From CAVOOW01 sp963697675 (GTDB lineage: Bacteria > Actinomycetota > Actinomycetes > JACCUZ01), in the NCBI GenBank assembly GCA_963697675.1, contig CAVOOW010000004.1:309736-373735 (forward strand): 64,000 nt of DNA, in the 5' to 3' direction. The notes beneath the pieces were generated by a model. That model was not told the origin of the DNA. It saw only the letters and a list, made by a program, of their open reading frames with translations, and did not search any database. Below are positions 34,919 through 44,185 of the stretch, one piece after another. Within the stretch, counting starts at the first letter, position 1, and each line of letters opens with the position of its first letter. The position numbers and the translations under genes were made by a program.

Positions 34919-37900
34919 CTAGCTGAGGCAGGCCGGGCCGAGCAGGACCTTGAGGTCGCCCATCAGGGCCGGCGTGGGGTTGACGCGCAGCCCGTCGTCG
35001 AGGCGCAGGACGGTGGTGCGCGCGGCCGACTGCAGCCGGAGGTGGACCTCGGTGGCGCCGGGGTGGGTGGCCAGCACCTCCTTGAGGCGCTCGACCACCG
35101 GTGGTGTGCACCGAGCCACCGGCAACGAGATGATCACCGGACCGCGGGGACCTTCGGACAGGTCAGGCAGTGACATCTCCATCGCGACGAGCTTGGGCGC
35201 GTCGTCGCGGCGGTCGAGCCGGCCCCGGATCACGACGACGACATCCTCGGCGAGGCTCGTCGCGTAGAGCTGGTAGGTCTGCGGGAAGAACATGACCTCG
35301 ATCGCGCCCTCGAGATCCTCCACGGAGGCGATGGCCCAGACGTCGCCCTTCTTGGTGACCTTGCGCTGCAGGCCCGTGACCAGGCCACCGATGGTGACCA
35401 TGGAGCCGTCCTGTCGGTCCTCGGAGCCGGTCAGCGTCGCGATCGAGCAGTCTGCGGCGGCGGAGATCAGGTGCTCGATGCCGAACAGCGGGTGGTCGGA
35501 GACATAGAGCCCGAGCATCTCGCGCTCGAAGGCGAGCAGCGCGGACTTGTCCCACTCCCCCAGCGGCACCTCGGGTGTGACCACCAGACCCACACCGTCG
35601 GGGTCGCCGCCACCGAAGAGGTCGAACTGACCATGGGCCTCGTTGCGCTTGGTGTCCATGAACGAGTCGATGGCCTCGGCGTGCACGGACAGCAGCCCGC
35701 GCCGCGTGTGACCCAGCGAGTCGAACGCGCCGGCCTTGATCAGCGACTCGACCGTCTTCTTGTTGCAGGCGACCGGATCGATCTTGCGCAGGAAGTCGTA
35801 GAAGTCGAGGAACCGGCCCTTGGCGGTGCGGGTCGCCGCGATGGAGGCGACGACGTTCTCGCCGACGTTGCGGATCGCGGCCAGCCCGAACCGGATGTCG
35901 GTGCCGATCGGGGTGTAGTCGGCGGCCGACTCGTTGACGTCTGGCGGCAGCACCTTGATGCCCATGCGCCGGCACTCGTTGAGATAGAGCGCGGACTTGT
36001 CCTTGTCGTCCTTGACGCTGGTGAGCAGGGCAGCCATGTATTCGGCCGGGTAGTTGGCCTTGAGGTAGGCCGTCCAGTAGGACACCAGTCCGTAGGCCGC
36101 GCTGTGCGCCTTGTTGAACGCGTAGTCGGAGAACGGGACGAGGATGTCCCACAGGGTCTTGATGGCAGCCATCGAATATCCGTTGGCCGTCATGCCTTCG
36201 GAGAACCCGACGAACTCGGCGTCGAGCACGTCGCGCTTCTTCTTGCCCATCGCCTTGCGCAGCAGGTCGGCCTTGCCGAGCGAGAAGCCGGCGAGCTTCT
36301 GCGCGATCAGCAGGACCTGCTCCTGGTAGACGATCAGCCCGTAGGTCTCCCCCAGCACGTCCTCGAGCGGTGCTGCCAGCTCGGCGTGGATGGGGGTGAT
36401 CTCCTCCTGGCCGTTCTTGCGCAGCGCATATTTCGTGTGCGACTGCGCGCCCATCGGGCCCGGCCGGTAGAGCGCGCCGACGGCCGAGATGTCCGCGAAG
36501 CTGTCGGGCCGCATGAGGCGCAGCAGCGAGCGCATCGGGCCGCCGTCGAACTGGAAGACACCCAGGGTGTCGCCGCGGGAGAGCAGGGCGTAGGTGGGTG
36601 CGTCGGTGAGGTCCTTGCTCAACGCGTCGAGGTCGATCGCGGTCCCGTGGTTGATCTCGATGTTGCGCAGCGCGTCATCGAGGATCGTCAGGTTGCGCAG
36701 GCCCAGGAAGTCCATCTTGACCAGGCCGAGCGCCTCACAGCTCGGATAGTCGAACTGGGTGATGACCTGGCCGTCCTGCTCGCGTTTCATGATCGGCACG
36801 ACGTCGAGCAGCGGCTCGCTGGACATGATCACGCCCGCGGCGTGCACGCCCCACTGGCGCTTGAGGTTCTCCAGCCCGCGCGCGGTGTCGACGACCCGCT
36901 TGGCGTCGGGGTCGGTCTCATAGCGGGTGCGGAACTCGCCCGCCTCCTTGTAGCGGTTGTGCGACTTGTCGAAGATGCCGGCGAGCGGCACGTCCTTGCC
37001 CATGACCGGCGGCGGCATCAGCTTGGTGAGCTGGTCGCCGAGCGCGTAGGGGTAGCCCAGCACGCGGGCGGAGTCCTTCATCGCCTGCTTGGCCTTGATC
37101 GTGCCGTAGGTGATGATCTGCGCGACGCGGTCGGCCCCGTACTTCTCCGTGACGTAACGGATCACCTCGCCGCGGCGACGCTCGTCGAAGTCGATGTCGA
37201 AGTCGGGCATCGACATGCGCTCGGGGTTGAGGAACCGCTCGAAGATCAGACCGTGCAGGAGCGGGTCGAGGTCGGTGATGCGCATCGCGTAGGCACACAT
37301 CGACCCGGCGCCGGAGCCGCGGCCGGGGCCGACGCGGATGCCGTTTTCCTTGGCCCAGTTGATGAAGTCGGCGACCACGAGGAAGTAGCCGGCGTAGCCC
37401 TTGCTGCAGATCACTTCCGTCTCGAAGTCGGCGCGGGCCCGCACATCAGCACTGATGCCATCGGGATAGCGCCGCAGCAGGCCGCGTTCGACGTCCTTGA
37501 CGAACAGCGACTGCTCGGACTCACCCTCGGGCACCGGGAACCGCGGCATGAACCGGCCCTCGGCCTCGGTGAACGACACGTTGCACCGCTCGGCGATCAG
37601 CAACGTGTTGTCGCACGCCTCGGGCAGCTCGCGCCACACCTCGCGCATCTCCTCGGGCGACTTGAGGTAGAAGTCGTCGGTGTCGAACTTGAAGCGGTTG
37701 GGGTCGGCGATCGTCGAGCCGGACTGCACGCAGAGCAGCACCTCGTGGGCGCCGGCATCTTCCTTGTTCGTGTAGTGCAGGTCGTTGGTCGCCACCAGCG
37801 GCAGCGAGAGGTCCTTGGCCAGGCGCATCAGGTCGGCCCGGACGCGGCTCTCGATCTCGAGCCCGTGCTCCATCAGCTCGAGGTAGTAGTTCTCCGCCCC

Positions 37901-38443
37901 GAAGATGTCGCGGAACTCGGCGGCCGCGGCACGCGCCTCGTCGTACTTCCCGAGCCGCAGGAAGGTCTGGATCTCCCCGGACGGGCAGCCGGTGGTCGCG
38001 ATCAGCCCCTTCGCGTATTCCGCGAGCAGTTCACGGTCCATGCGCGGCTTGTAGAAGAACCCCTCGAGGCTGGCCCGCGACGAGAGCCGGAACAGGTTGT
38101 GCATGCCCTCGGTGGTCTCCGCGAGCAGGGTCATGTGCGTGAAGGCCCCGCCGCCCGAGACGTCGTCGCCCCCGCCGGCACCCCACTTGACCCGCGTCCG
38201 GTCGGACCGGTGGGTACGAGGCGTTACGTACGCTTCTGTCCCGATGATCGGCTTGATGCCCGCTTTGGTGGCTTTCTTCCAGAAGTCGTAGGCGCCGAAG
38301 ACGTTGCCGTGGTCGGTCATCGCCAGCGCGGGCATGCCCATGCGGCTGGTCTCTGAGAACAGGTCGGTCAGTCGGGCAGCGCCATCGAGCATGGAGTATT
38401 CGGTGTGCACGTGCAGGTGCACGAACGAGTCGCTTGAGCCCAT
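34919..38443 (-). CDS. dnaE: DNA polymerase III subunit alpha
   Basis: The 1174-residue replicative polymerase (DnaE1 size). The PHP domain begins FVHLHVHTEYSMLDG (metal-binding His9, His11) and AMTDHGNVFGAYDFW. The catalytic core has GPGRGSGAGS and the Asp triad in PDFDIDFDERRR. Later come YQEQVLLIAQKLAGFSLGKAD, FNKAHSAAYGLVSYWTAYLK (tandem helix-hairpin-helix region) and the OB-fold (GSMVTIGGLVTGLQRKVTKK). ATG 38443 is taken because homology starts there. The long upstream open frame encodes only low-complexity Arg-rich sequence. Length and context argue against the SOS polymerase DnaE2. Confidence 0.97.
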   Translation of the reverse strand: MGSSDSFVHLHVHTEYSMLDGAARLTDLFSETSRMGMPALAMTDHGNVFGAYDFWKKATKAGIKPIIGTEAYVTPRTHRSDRTRVKWGAGGGDDVSGGGAFTHMTLLAETTEGMHNLFRLSSRASLEGFFYKPRMDRELLAEYAKGLIATTGCPSGEIQTFLRLGKYDEARAAAAEFRDIFGAENYYLELMEHGLEIESRVRADLMRLAKDLSLPLVATNDLHYTNKEDAGAHEVLLCVQSGSTIADPNRFKFDTDDFYLKSPEEMREVWRELPEACDNTLLIAERCNVSFTEAEGRFMPRFPVPEGESEQSLFVKDVERGLLRRYPDGISADVRARADFETEVICSKGYAGYFLVVADFINWAKENGIRVGPGRGSGAGSMCAYAMRITDLDPLLHGLIFERFLNPERMSMPDFDIDFDERRRGEVIRYVTEKYGADRVAQIITYGTIKAKQAMKDSARVLGYPYALGDQLTKLMPPPVMGKDVPLAGIFDKSHNRYKEAGEFRTRYETDPDAKRVVDTARGLENLKRQWGVHAAGVIMSSEPLLDVVPIMKREQDGQVITQFDYPSCEALGLVKMDFLGLRNLTILDDALRNIEINHGTAIDLDALSKDLTDAPTYALLSRGDTLGVFQFDGGPMRSLLRLMRPDSFADISAVGALYRPGPMGAQSHTKYALRKNGQEEITPIHAELAAPLEDVLGETYGLIVYQEQVLLIAQKLAGFSLGKADLLRKAMGKKKRDVLDAEFVGFSEGMTANGYSMAAIKTLWDILVPFSDYAFNKAHSAAYGLVSYWTAYLKANYPAEYMAALLTSVKDDKDKSALYLNECRRMGIKVLPPDVNESAADYTPIGTDIRFGLAAIRNVGENVVASIAATRTAKGRFLDFYDFLRKIDPVACNKKTVESLIKAGAFDSLGHTRRGLLSVHAEAIDSFMDTKRNEAHGQFDLFGGGDPDGVGLVVTPEVPLGEWDKSALLAFEREMLGLYVSDHPLFGIEHLISAAADCSIATLTGSEDRQDGSMVTIGGLVTGLQRKVTKKGDVWAIASVEDLEGAIEVMFFPQTYQLYATSLAEDVVVVIRGRLDRRDDAPKLVAMEMSLPDLSEGPRGPVIISLPVARCTPPVVERLKEVLATHPGATEVHLRLQSAARTTVLRLDDGLRVNPTPALMGDLKVLLGPACLS

Positions 38444-38592
38444 GTGAAAGACGTGCCTCCGGTGCGCGGTAAGCCCCCACCCTAAGTGTCGGCACCGACA
38501 GTCCCGGGCGTGTCGCGGCGCGTCCCAGGTGGTCGGCGTGTCGCACCTACGCCCGCGGCGCGCACGCGCGTACGACTGAGCGTTTTGGGGGT

Positions 38593-38994
38593 TCAGGCGT
38601 CGTCGGCGACAAGCTCGACCTCGAATCCGGCGGTGTTCTCGAGGTAGGCCGCGTACTGCTGCGGCCCTCCGGCGTGCGGGTGGCGGTCGGCGAACAGCAA
38701 GGTCCAGCCGTGCGACGGCGCCTGCTCGACCAGCGTGTCGACGTCGCTCGGGCTGCCGGCGAAGAACGCGACATGGTTCAGGCCGGGTCGCAGCCGGTCG
38801 TGCGGCGCGTCGACGCGGTCCGGGCCGGCGTCGAGGACGACGTAGGTCTGGTCGAGTTTCCAGCTCTGCCCGTTGGCCCATCGGTCGGACACCTCGTAGC
38901 CCAGCTGAGAGAGCAGCCAGCCCCACGACGCCTCCGCCTCAGCGAGGTCGGCGACCCACAGCTCGAGGTGGTGCAGCGTTCCCTTCGTCGCCAC
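38593..38994 (-). CDS. VOC-family (glyoxalase/dioxygenase superfamily) protein
   Basis: A 133-residue protein with two beta-alpha-beta-beta-beta modules. Module 1 starts LHHLELWVADLAEAEASWGWLL and module 2 has GLNHVAFFAGSPSDVDTLV. Possible metal ligands are His9, the GLNHV histidine and Glu124-126 in TAGFEVELV. The substrate is unknown. It starts 1 nt after the stop of the upstream secreted protein, so the two are probably co-transcribed. Confidence 0.85.
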   Translation of the reverse strand: MATKGTLHHLELWVADLAEAEASWGWLLSQLGYEVSDRWANGQSWKLDQTYVVLDAGPDRVDAPHDRLRPGLNHVAFFAGSPSDVDTLVEQAPSHGWTLLFADRHPHAGGPQQYAAYLENTAGFEVELVADDA

Positions 38995-38995
38995 G

Positions 38996-40150
38996 TCAGG
39001 AGACGGCGGCGATCTCGCGCGCCAGCGGCCAGGCGTTGGGCAGGCAGCCCTGCATGCCCTTCGACTGCTGCTGCATGACCGGCGCGAGCTTGCCGGGGCC
39101 CGAGCAGAAGGCGTGCGGGCGGCCGAGCCAGTGACCGGTCTCGTGGTTGACGACCATCTGGCGATAGGTGGCTTTGGAGCCGGTGAAGTGCACCGACGAG
39201 TGGCGCCAGCGGCTCTGGTTGATGATCACGTTGCGGCCGACACGGCAGCTGTAGAGGGTCGAGCACACCGAGGAGTACGTCGGCAGGTAGCGCGCCTGGG
39301 CGAGCAGCAAGGTGAAGTCGCCGCCGGTGGACACGCGCTTGAAGCGGTGGTGGCCTCGCAACCAGCCGCGCGGGTCGGCATAGGTCTCGGCGGCCGACGC
39401 CGCGAACTTCGTGACGTTGGCGACGATGTGCCCGCGGGTCCTCACGATGTAGGTGTGCAGGCGGTACACGTCGAGCCGCGGCAGGGTGGCTGTGGCGCTG
39501 ACGTTCGCCGACGTGGCTGACCGCACGATCCGGTAGGACTTGAAGCCCGGCGCCTTCCCCCGCACCTTCGTGTGGAACGTGCCGCTTGCCGACACGGGCA
39601 GGTTGCGAACCAGCGTCCACGAGCCGGACTTCAGCTTCTCCAGCCGCACCGACGTGCCGGCGGGCGCGACCGTCCCGTGCAGCTTGGCGCGATGCTTGAG
39701 GCGTACGGCGGCGCGCGTCCACGCCGCGGTGAGTGCGGCACGTACCGACACCCTGATCGTCGCGCTGACGGCCTCGCCCGCTGTGGCGTCCGCCGCGTGC
39801 AGCAGACGCCAGTCGGCGGTCCGGTCCGCAGCGTGGGTGAACACGACGTTCCCCGCGCCGTCGGTCGGCTTCGTGTCGACGGTCGTCCAGGCGCCGCCGA
39901 CGGGGCGCGACTGCAGGTCAACAGGCGCGGCCGGCACGGGCGTGTCGGCCGCCGGCGTGTCGGTCGTGAGGCGGCCAGAGATGGTCAGCGGGTGGCCGTG
40001 GGTGACGGTGGCGGACGGGCCGGAGATGACCAGGGTCGGCTGGTCAGCGGCGTGGGCGGCCGAGATCGGACCCGCTGTCGCGAGCGTGGCCGTGACGGCG
40101 ATCGCCAGGGCACCGGTCAGAAGTCTGAAAATACGCACACCGGACATCAT
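38996..40150 (-). CDS. Secreted DUF3152 protein with metzincin-type zinc motif
   Basis: A 384-residue secreted protein. The signal is RIFRLLTGALAIAVTATLATA and AHAA. Next come two Ig-like/cell-surface modules (TLVISGPSATVTHGHPLTIS and a second at about 145-225). The C-terminal DUF3152 domain holds VVNHETGHWLGRPH, a full HExxHxxGxxH zinc motif, and the family end PVMQQQSKGMQGCLPNAWPL. Four cysteines (CSTLYSC, FCSGPG, GCLPN) probably form disulfides. Protease activity is likely but untested for the family as far as I know. ATG 40150 lacks a clear ribosome site, so ATG 40147 is equally possible. Confidence 0.88.
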   Translation of the reverse strand: MMSGVRIFRLLTGALAIAVTATLATAGPISAAHAADQPTLVISGPSATVTHGHPLTISGRLTTDTPAADTPVPAAPVDLQSRPVGGAWTTVDTKPTDGAGNVVFTHAADRTADWRLLHAADATAGEAVSATIRVSVRAALTAAWTRAAVRLKHRAKLHGTVAPAGTSVRLEKLKSGSWTLVRNLPVSASGTFHTKVRGKAPGFKSYRIVRSATSANVSATATLPRLDVYRLHTYIVRTRGHIVANVTKFAASAAETYADPRGWLRGHHRFKRVSTGGDFTLLLAQARYLPTYSSVCSTLYSCRVGRNVIINQSRWRHSSVHFTGSKATYRQMVVNHETGHWLGRPHAFCSGPGKLAPVMQQQSKGMQGCLPNAWPLAREIAAVS

Positions 40151-40169
40151 GCGGCATCAGACGCGTGCC

Positions 40170-40454
40170 CTACACCTCGCTGTCGTCCTTGACAGGGTGC
40201 TGGATGGGGCGCAGGTAGGCCCAGAGCAGGAAGAGCAGGCCGAGTGCCAGCATGCCGAGCCCGGCCCAGAGGTTGATCCGCAGGCCGCCGGACTTGCGCA
40301 GATCGGCGGCGGAGTCGAACAGTCCGGCAACGCCCACCATCACGCCGTACAGCGTGAACAACCCACCGATGAGCAGCCGCAGGTCGAACAGCTTGCTGGA
40401 CGCGCTGCCCACGTTCTTGGCATCGGCCTTGTCCTGGCTTGCTGGATCTGACAT
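40170..40454 (-). CDS. Small membrane protein downstream of the symporter
   Basis: A 94-residue protein with two transmembrane helices (LLIGGLFTLYGVMVGVAGLF and LWAGLGMLALGLLFLLWAY) and a charged C-terminus (HPVKDDSEV). ATG 40454 has AGGAAGGG upstream. It begins 12 nt after the symporter stop, so it is probably an accessory part of that transport unit. No named family. Confidence 0.8.
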   Translation of the reverse strand: MSDPASQDKADAKNVGSASSKLFDLRLLIGGLFTLYGVMVGVAGLFDSAADLRKSGGLRINLWAGLGMLALGLLFLLWAYLRPIQHPVKDDSEV

Positions 40455-40466
40455 CTGAATCCCTTC

Positions 40467-42167
40467 CTAGAGGAAGATTAGGGACAGCGCGGCGGTGATC
40501 CCGAGGGCCGACCAGCCGAGCAGCGCCGGCGACTCCCACCACTTGCGGTTGCGCCGGGCGATGGCAGGGTCGGGCGCGTTGGGGTCGGGGATGCCGTAGA
40601 CCAGGCCGGCCAGCTCCTCGTCCGTCTTGGGCGCCGTGAACAGCGTGACCGCAACGGTGACGATGGCGTCGACGACGAACGCCGCGATGGCGCCGTAGAA
40701 GTTCGCCATCTGCGCGTTGATCTTGTCGTGCGACAGCACTTCGCCGCCGGGGTAGAAGTAGCCGATGTGGTACGAGGCGAAGTGCATGGCTGCGGCTGCT
40801 GCCGTGCCGGCCGCCAGACCCCAGACACCGGACTTTGCCGAGGTCCGCTTCCAGAACATCGCGATGATGAACGTCGCGAACAGCGGTGCGTTGAAGTAGG
40901 AGAACAGCAGCTGGATGTAGTTCATGATGTTGTTGTAGCCAGCGGCGATGAACGCGGTGCCGACGCCGATGAAGATGCCGACGACGGTCACGATGCGGCC
41001 GATCCGCAAGTAGTAGCCGTCGTCACGGTCCTTGACGATGTACGGCCGCCAGATGTCGTAGGTCCAGACGGTGTTGAACGAGCTGACGTTCGCGGCCATG
41101 CCGGCCATGAACGCTGCCAGCAGACCGGTCAGCGCGATGCCGAGAACTCCGTTGGGCAGCAACAGGTTCATCAGCCGAGGGATCGCGTCGTTGTAGGTCG
41201 GGGCGTCTTTCCCGGTGCCGCCGATGCCATCGACTAGCACCAGCGCAATCAGGCCGGGCACGATCGTGAGGAAGGGGATGAAGATCTTGGGGAATGCGCC
41301 GATCAACGGGGTGCGTTGGGCGGCGGACAAGTCCTTGGCGGACAGCGCGCGCTGCACCTCGGCGAAGTTCGTCGTCCAGTAGCCGAAGGAGAGCACGAAA
41401 CCCAGCCCGAAGACGATGCCGATCCAGTCACCGAGCGGGTTCGTCCAGTTGCCTACTTGAGTGCCACCCCACTGGTTGAACGCGGCCGCGCCGAGGTCGG
41501 TCTGCTCGACCTTGTCCTTCAGCCCGCTGTAGCCACCGACCGCATGCAGGCCGACCACGACGATCGGGACGAGCCCGGCGATGATGACGAAGAACTGCAG
41601 CACCTCGTTGTAGATCGCGCCGGACAGCCCGCCGAGTGTGATGTAGACGAGCACGAAGCCGGCCCCGACGATGATGGCGATCCACAACGGCCACCCGAGC
41701 AGGCTCTCGATGACGAGTGCGAGCGCGTAGAGGTTGACACCGGCGATGAGTACGGCAGCAGCTGCGAAGGTCAAGGCGTTGAACAAGTGCGCGTTGCGGT
41801 CGAACCTGCGCCGGAGGTATTCCGGCACGCTGTGCACGCCCGACGTGTAATAGAACGGCATCATCACGAGGCCGAGGAAGACCATGGCGGGAACGGCGCC
41901 GACCCAGTAGAAGTGCACCGTCGCGATGCCGTACTGCGCGCCGTTGGCCGCCATGCCGAGGATCTCGATGGCGCCGAGGTTGGCGGAGATGAAAGCCAGT
42001 CCCGTCACCCAGGCCGGCAGGGAGCGCCCGGAGAGGAAGAAGTCCTCGCTCGTCGCGATCGCGCGCTTGGCCAGCAGGCCGATCGCGATGACGATGGTGA
42101 AGTAGATGAACAGGATCGAGTAGTCGAGGCCGTTGACGTCGAGCAGCTTGGCCGCCTCTATGGGCAC
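40467..42167 (-). CDS. Sodium:solute symporter (SSS/SLC5 family)
   Basis: A 566-residue transporter with about 14 hydrophobic segments. Signature stretches are SEDFFLSGRSLPAWVTGLAF, SANLGAIEILGMAANGAQYG, PEYLRRRFD and GGLSGAIYNEVLQFF. Also present are SFGYWTTNFAEVQRALSAKD and AAFMAGMAANVSSFNTVW, which are closest to SGLT-like sugar symporters. GTG 42167 follows GGAGGTGG, which fixes the start; the open frame above it encodes nothing membrane-like. The solute is probably a sugar by similarity, not proven. Confidence 0.9.
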   Translation of the reverse strand: MPIEAAKLLDVNGLDYSILFIYFTIVIAIGLLAKRAIATSEDFFLSGRSLPAWVTGLAFISANLGAIEILGMAANGAQYGIATVHFYWVGAVPAMVFLGLVMMPFYYTSGVHSVPEYLRRRFDRNAHLFNALTFAAAAVLIAGVNLYALALVIESLLGWPLWIAIIVGAGFVLVYITLGGLSGAIYNEVLQFFVIIAGLVPIVVVGLHAVGGYSGLKDKVEQTDLGAAAFNQWGGTQVGNWTNPLGDWIGIVFGLGFVLSFGYWTTNFAEVQRALSAKDLSAAQRTPLIGAFPKIFIPFLTIVPGLIALVLVDGIGGTGKDAPTYNDAIPRLMNLLLPNGVLGIALTGLLAAFMAGMAANVSSFNTVWTYDIWRPYIVKDRDDGYYLRIGRIVTVVGIFIGVGTAFIAAGYNNIMNYIQLLFSYFNAPLFATFIIAMFWKRTSAKSGVWGLAAGTAAAAAMHFASYHIGYFYPGGEVLSHDKINAQMANFYGAIAAFVVDAIVTVAVTLFTAPKTDEELAGLVYGIPDPNAPDPAIARRNRKWWESPALLGWSALGITAALSLIFL

Positions 42168-42369
42168 GGACCACCTCCGAGGTCGCAGGGCCCGGGCGGG
42201 CCACCCAGGAGACTTCCGCCTCGATCGCTGGACCAAACCTGTCAAAGGGGCAAGATCCAGAACTGATGCGGGCAGTGGTAGGCGCTGACATGGGCAGGCG
42301 GCACCGATGCCTTCAGAGGCGTCGGCGCCGCATCGTTGGAGGCATCGTCCAGGCGTCCCGGAGGGCCCC

Positions 42370-42927
42370 ATGTCCGAACTGCTCGCGCACATCCCGTTCC
42401 AACGGACGCCGTCGCCGTCGGCGTCGGCGGAGTGGGTCATCGAGCCGCTTCGGCGTGGTGACACAGCCGCGGTCACCGAGCTGTTCGACGCGATGTCGGC
42501 ACGGTCGAGGCAACAGCGCTTCCACAACGCGATGCCTCGGCTGTCGGAGCGGATGCTCGCCTTCCTCAGCGACGTCGACGGTGAGCGGCACATCGCGGTA
42601 GCCGCCCGGGTGCGCGGTCGCTGCGTCGGCATCGCCCGAGCCGTCGTCTCGCGCGATCGGGCCTCGGTCGCCGATGTGGCCGTCGCGATCGCGGACGATC
42701 ACCAGCGGCAAGGCCTCGGCCGCCGGCTGATCCACGCCCTGGCCGCCGATGCCCGGGCAGTCGGCATCCGCGAGTTCGAGGGCATCATCCATCCCGGCAA
42801 CGACGCAGCCCGTGGGCTCGCCCGATCGATGGCGGCGACGGCGTCGTACGACGAAGGCATGCGTGCGGGCCACATTGTCACTCACAGCGGGCCGTCCCAA
42901 GTCCTGCATGATCGACTTCGAAGGTGA
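42370..42927 (+). CDS. GNAT-family N-acetyltransferase
   Basis: A 185-residue protein from ATG 42370, with GGAGGGCCCC directly upstream. The acetyl-CoA loop is VAVAIADDHQRQGLGRRLIHAL (about 98-119), preceded by IAVAARVRGRCVGIARAV. The C-terminal residues (VLHDRLRR) are encoded by a copy of the TGCATGATCGACTTCGAAGG repeat, so the natural end may have been replaced by repeat sequence. It converges on the SpoIIE gene. Confidence 0.85.
   Translation: MSELLAHIPFQRTPSPSASAEWVIEPLRRGDTAAVTELFDAMSARSRQQRFHNAMPRLSERMLAFLSDVDGERHIAVAARVRGRCVGIARAVVSRDRASVADVAVAIADDHQRQGLGRRLIHALAADARAVGIREFEGIIHPGNDAARGLARSMAATASYDEGMRAGHIVTHSGPSQVLHDRLRR
42905..42924 (+). repeat. 61-bp repeat family, single core at a gene end
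   Basis: One TGCATGATCGACTTCGAAGG core lies in the last codons of the GNAT gene, 18 nt before the stop of the convergent SpoIIE gene. Confidence 0.75.
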
Positions 42928-42941
42928 GAGGTGGGGTGGCG

Positions 42942-44162
42942 TCAGCGGCGCGGTTCGGCGGCGGCGTCCCAGCGCAGGTAGAGGGTGCTGGCGTCGTCGC
43001 GCAGCCGGGACCCGTGGTGGTCGAGCACCGAGCGGACGAGGCGGCGCAGCATCTCGGCCGGTTCGCGACCGGAGGTGGACTCCCGCTCGAGCAGGTCGCG
43101 CAACCGGTCCTCGCCGAACTCGACGCCCTGCGCATCGCGGGCCTCGATGACGCCGTCGGTGTAGAGCAGCAGCGCGTCACCCGGCTCGAGGCTGGTCTCG
43201 ACGACGTCGAAGTCCTCAGCCGTCCCCACCCAGGCGTTGAGCCCGAGCGGCGAGGCCGGCCGCGCGTCAACTGCCGGCAGCGTGCTGGCGCGCCGGACGT
43301 GCATCGGCGCCGGATGGCCGGCAGTGGCCCACTGCAGCCGGCCACGCGTGATGTCGAGCTGGCCGAACAGGGCGGTGACGAACGCCTCTCCCCCGGCGTA
43401 GTCGGAGATGACGGCGTCGACCGCGCGGAGCAGAGTGCGTACGTCGGTGCCGGGATGCTCGCGGCGCGCGTTGCGGTAGGCCGAGACGGCCAGCGATCCG
43501 AGAACGGCCGACCGCAGGCCATGCCCCATCGCATCGAAGACGACGAAGTCGAGCACGTCACCGTTCAGGCTGTAGTCGAAGCAGTCGCCGCCGACCTCGT
43601 ACGCCGGTTCGAGCAAACCAGCGACGGTGGTGCCCTCGATGGTGAACGTCAACGGCGGCAGGATGCCCCACTGCATCTCCGCTGCGAGCGACATGTCCTT
43701 GCGCCGGCGAAGGCGGTGCAGCCGGTCGGTGTAGCCGTTGGCCGTCGACACCAGGTGCGCGGCGGCGATGCCGAGCTCGACGCAGAACCCCTCCAGCTCC
43801 TCGTCCCAGGCCGGCAGCGTCATCGCCAGCACGCCGAGCTTCTGCGCGCGCTCGACGACGGGGACCCACACGTGCCAGCCGTCGTCCCGCTCCGCGGCCA
43901 GCGGCTTGCCGGAGACGAAGACCCGGCCGGCCATCGACCCGTCGAGGCTGGCCACCTCGGTGGGCTCACCGTGCGGGAGCACGTCCGGGTGCGGCTTGAG
44001 CCGCGACTGGTCGTAGTCGACGAGGAACAGCACGACGTCCGTGCCGCCGAGCTCGGCGACGGTCATCGACAGGGTTTCGACGACTTGCTGCGGGTCCGCG
44101 AACTGGGCGAGCCGGAGCAACCGCCCGACGGGGCGCTCCAACGGGTCCACCGGCGCGGTCAT
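42942..44162 (-). CDS. GAF-SpoIIE (PP2C-type) serine/threonine phosphatase
   Basis: A 406-residue protein from ATG 44162. The N-terminal GAF-like domain (about residues 20-150) carries ETLSMTVAELGGTDVVLFLV and WVPVVERAQKLGVLAM. The C-terminal SpoIIE domain (about 175-400) has AAEMQWGILPP, VGGDCFDYSL, VVFDAMGHGLRSAVLGSLAV, TRGRLQWATAGHPAPM, LLLYTDGVIEARDAQG and DDASTLYLRW, with the metal-binding aspartates present. Such phosphatases dephosphorylate anti-sigma-factor antagonists in stress partner-switching. No RsbV/RsbW-type gene is adjacent. Confidence 0.92.
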   Translation of the reverse strand: MTAPVDPLERPVGRLLRLAQFADPQQVVETLSMTVAELGGTDVVLFLVDYDQSRLKPHPDVLPHGEPTEVASLDGSMAGRVFVSGKPLAAERDDGWHVWVPVVERAQKLGVLAMTLPAWDEELEGFCVELGIAAAHLVSTANGYTDRLHRLRRRKDMSLAAEMQWGILPPLTFTIEGTTVAGLLEPAYEVGGDCFDYSLNGDVLDFVVFDAMGHGLRSAVLGSLAVSAYRNARREHPGTDVRTLLRAVDAVISDYAGGEAFVTALFGQLDITRGRLQWATAGHPAPMHVRRASTLPAVDARPASPLGLNAWVGTAEDFDVVETSLEPGDALLLYTDGVIEARDAQGVEFGEDRLRDLLERESTSGREPAEMLRRLVRSVLDHHGSRLRDDASTLYLRWDAAAEPRR

Positions 44163-44185
44163 GCCGCGGAGCCTACGAGGTCGCT

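Noticed and set aside
35471..38356. 961-codon open frame opposite dnaE
   Set aside because: It is a shadow frame typical of high-GC DNA, rich in Arg/His/Glu/Val without domains, and lies entirely within dnaE.
34919..38926. dnaE starting at 38926
   Set aside because: Sequence before ATG 38443 is low-complexity and overlaps the VOC gene region; DnaE homology starts exactly at MGSSDSFVHLHVH.
40467..42632. Symporter with a long N-terminal extension
   Set aside because: GTG 42167 has an excellent GGAGGTGG site and the region above holds no membrane or conserved sequence; it also overlaps the divergent GNAT gene.
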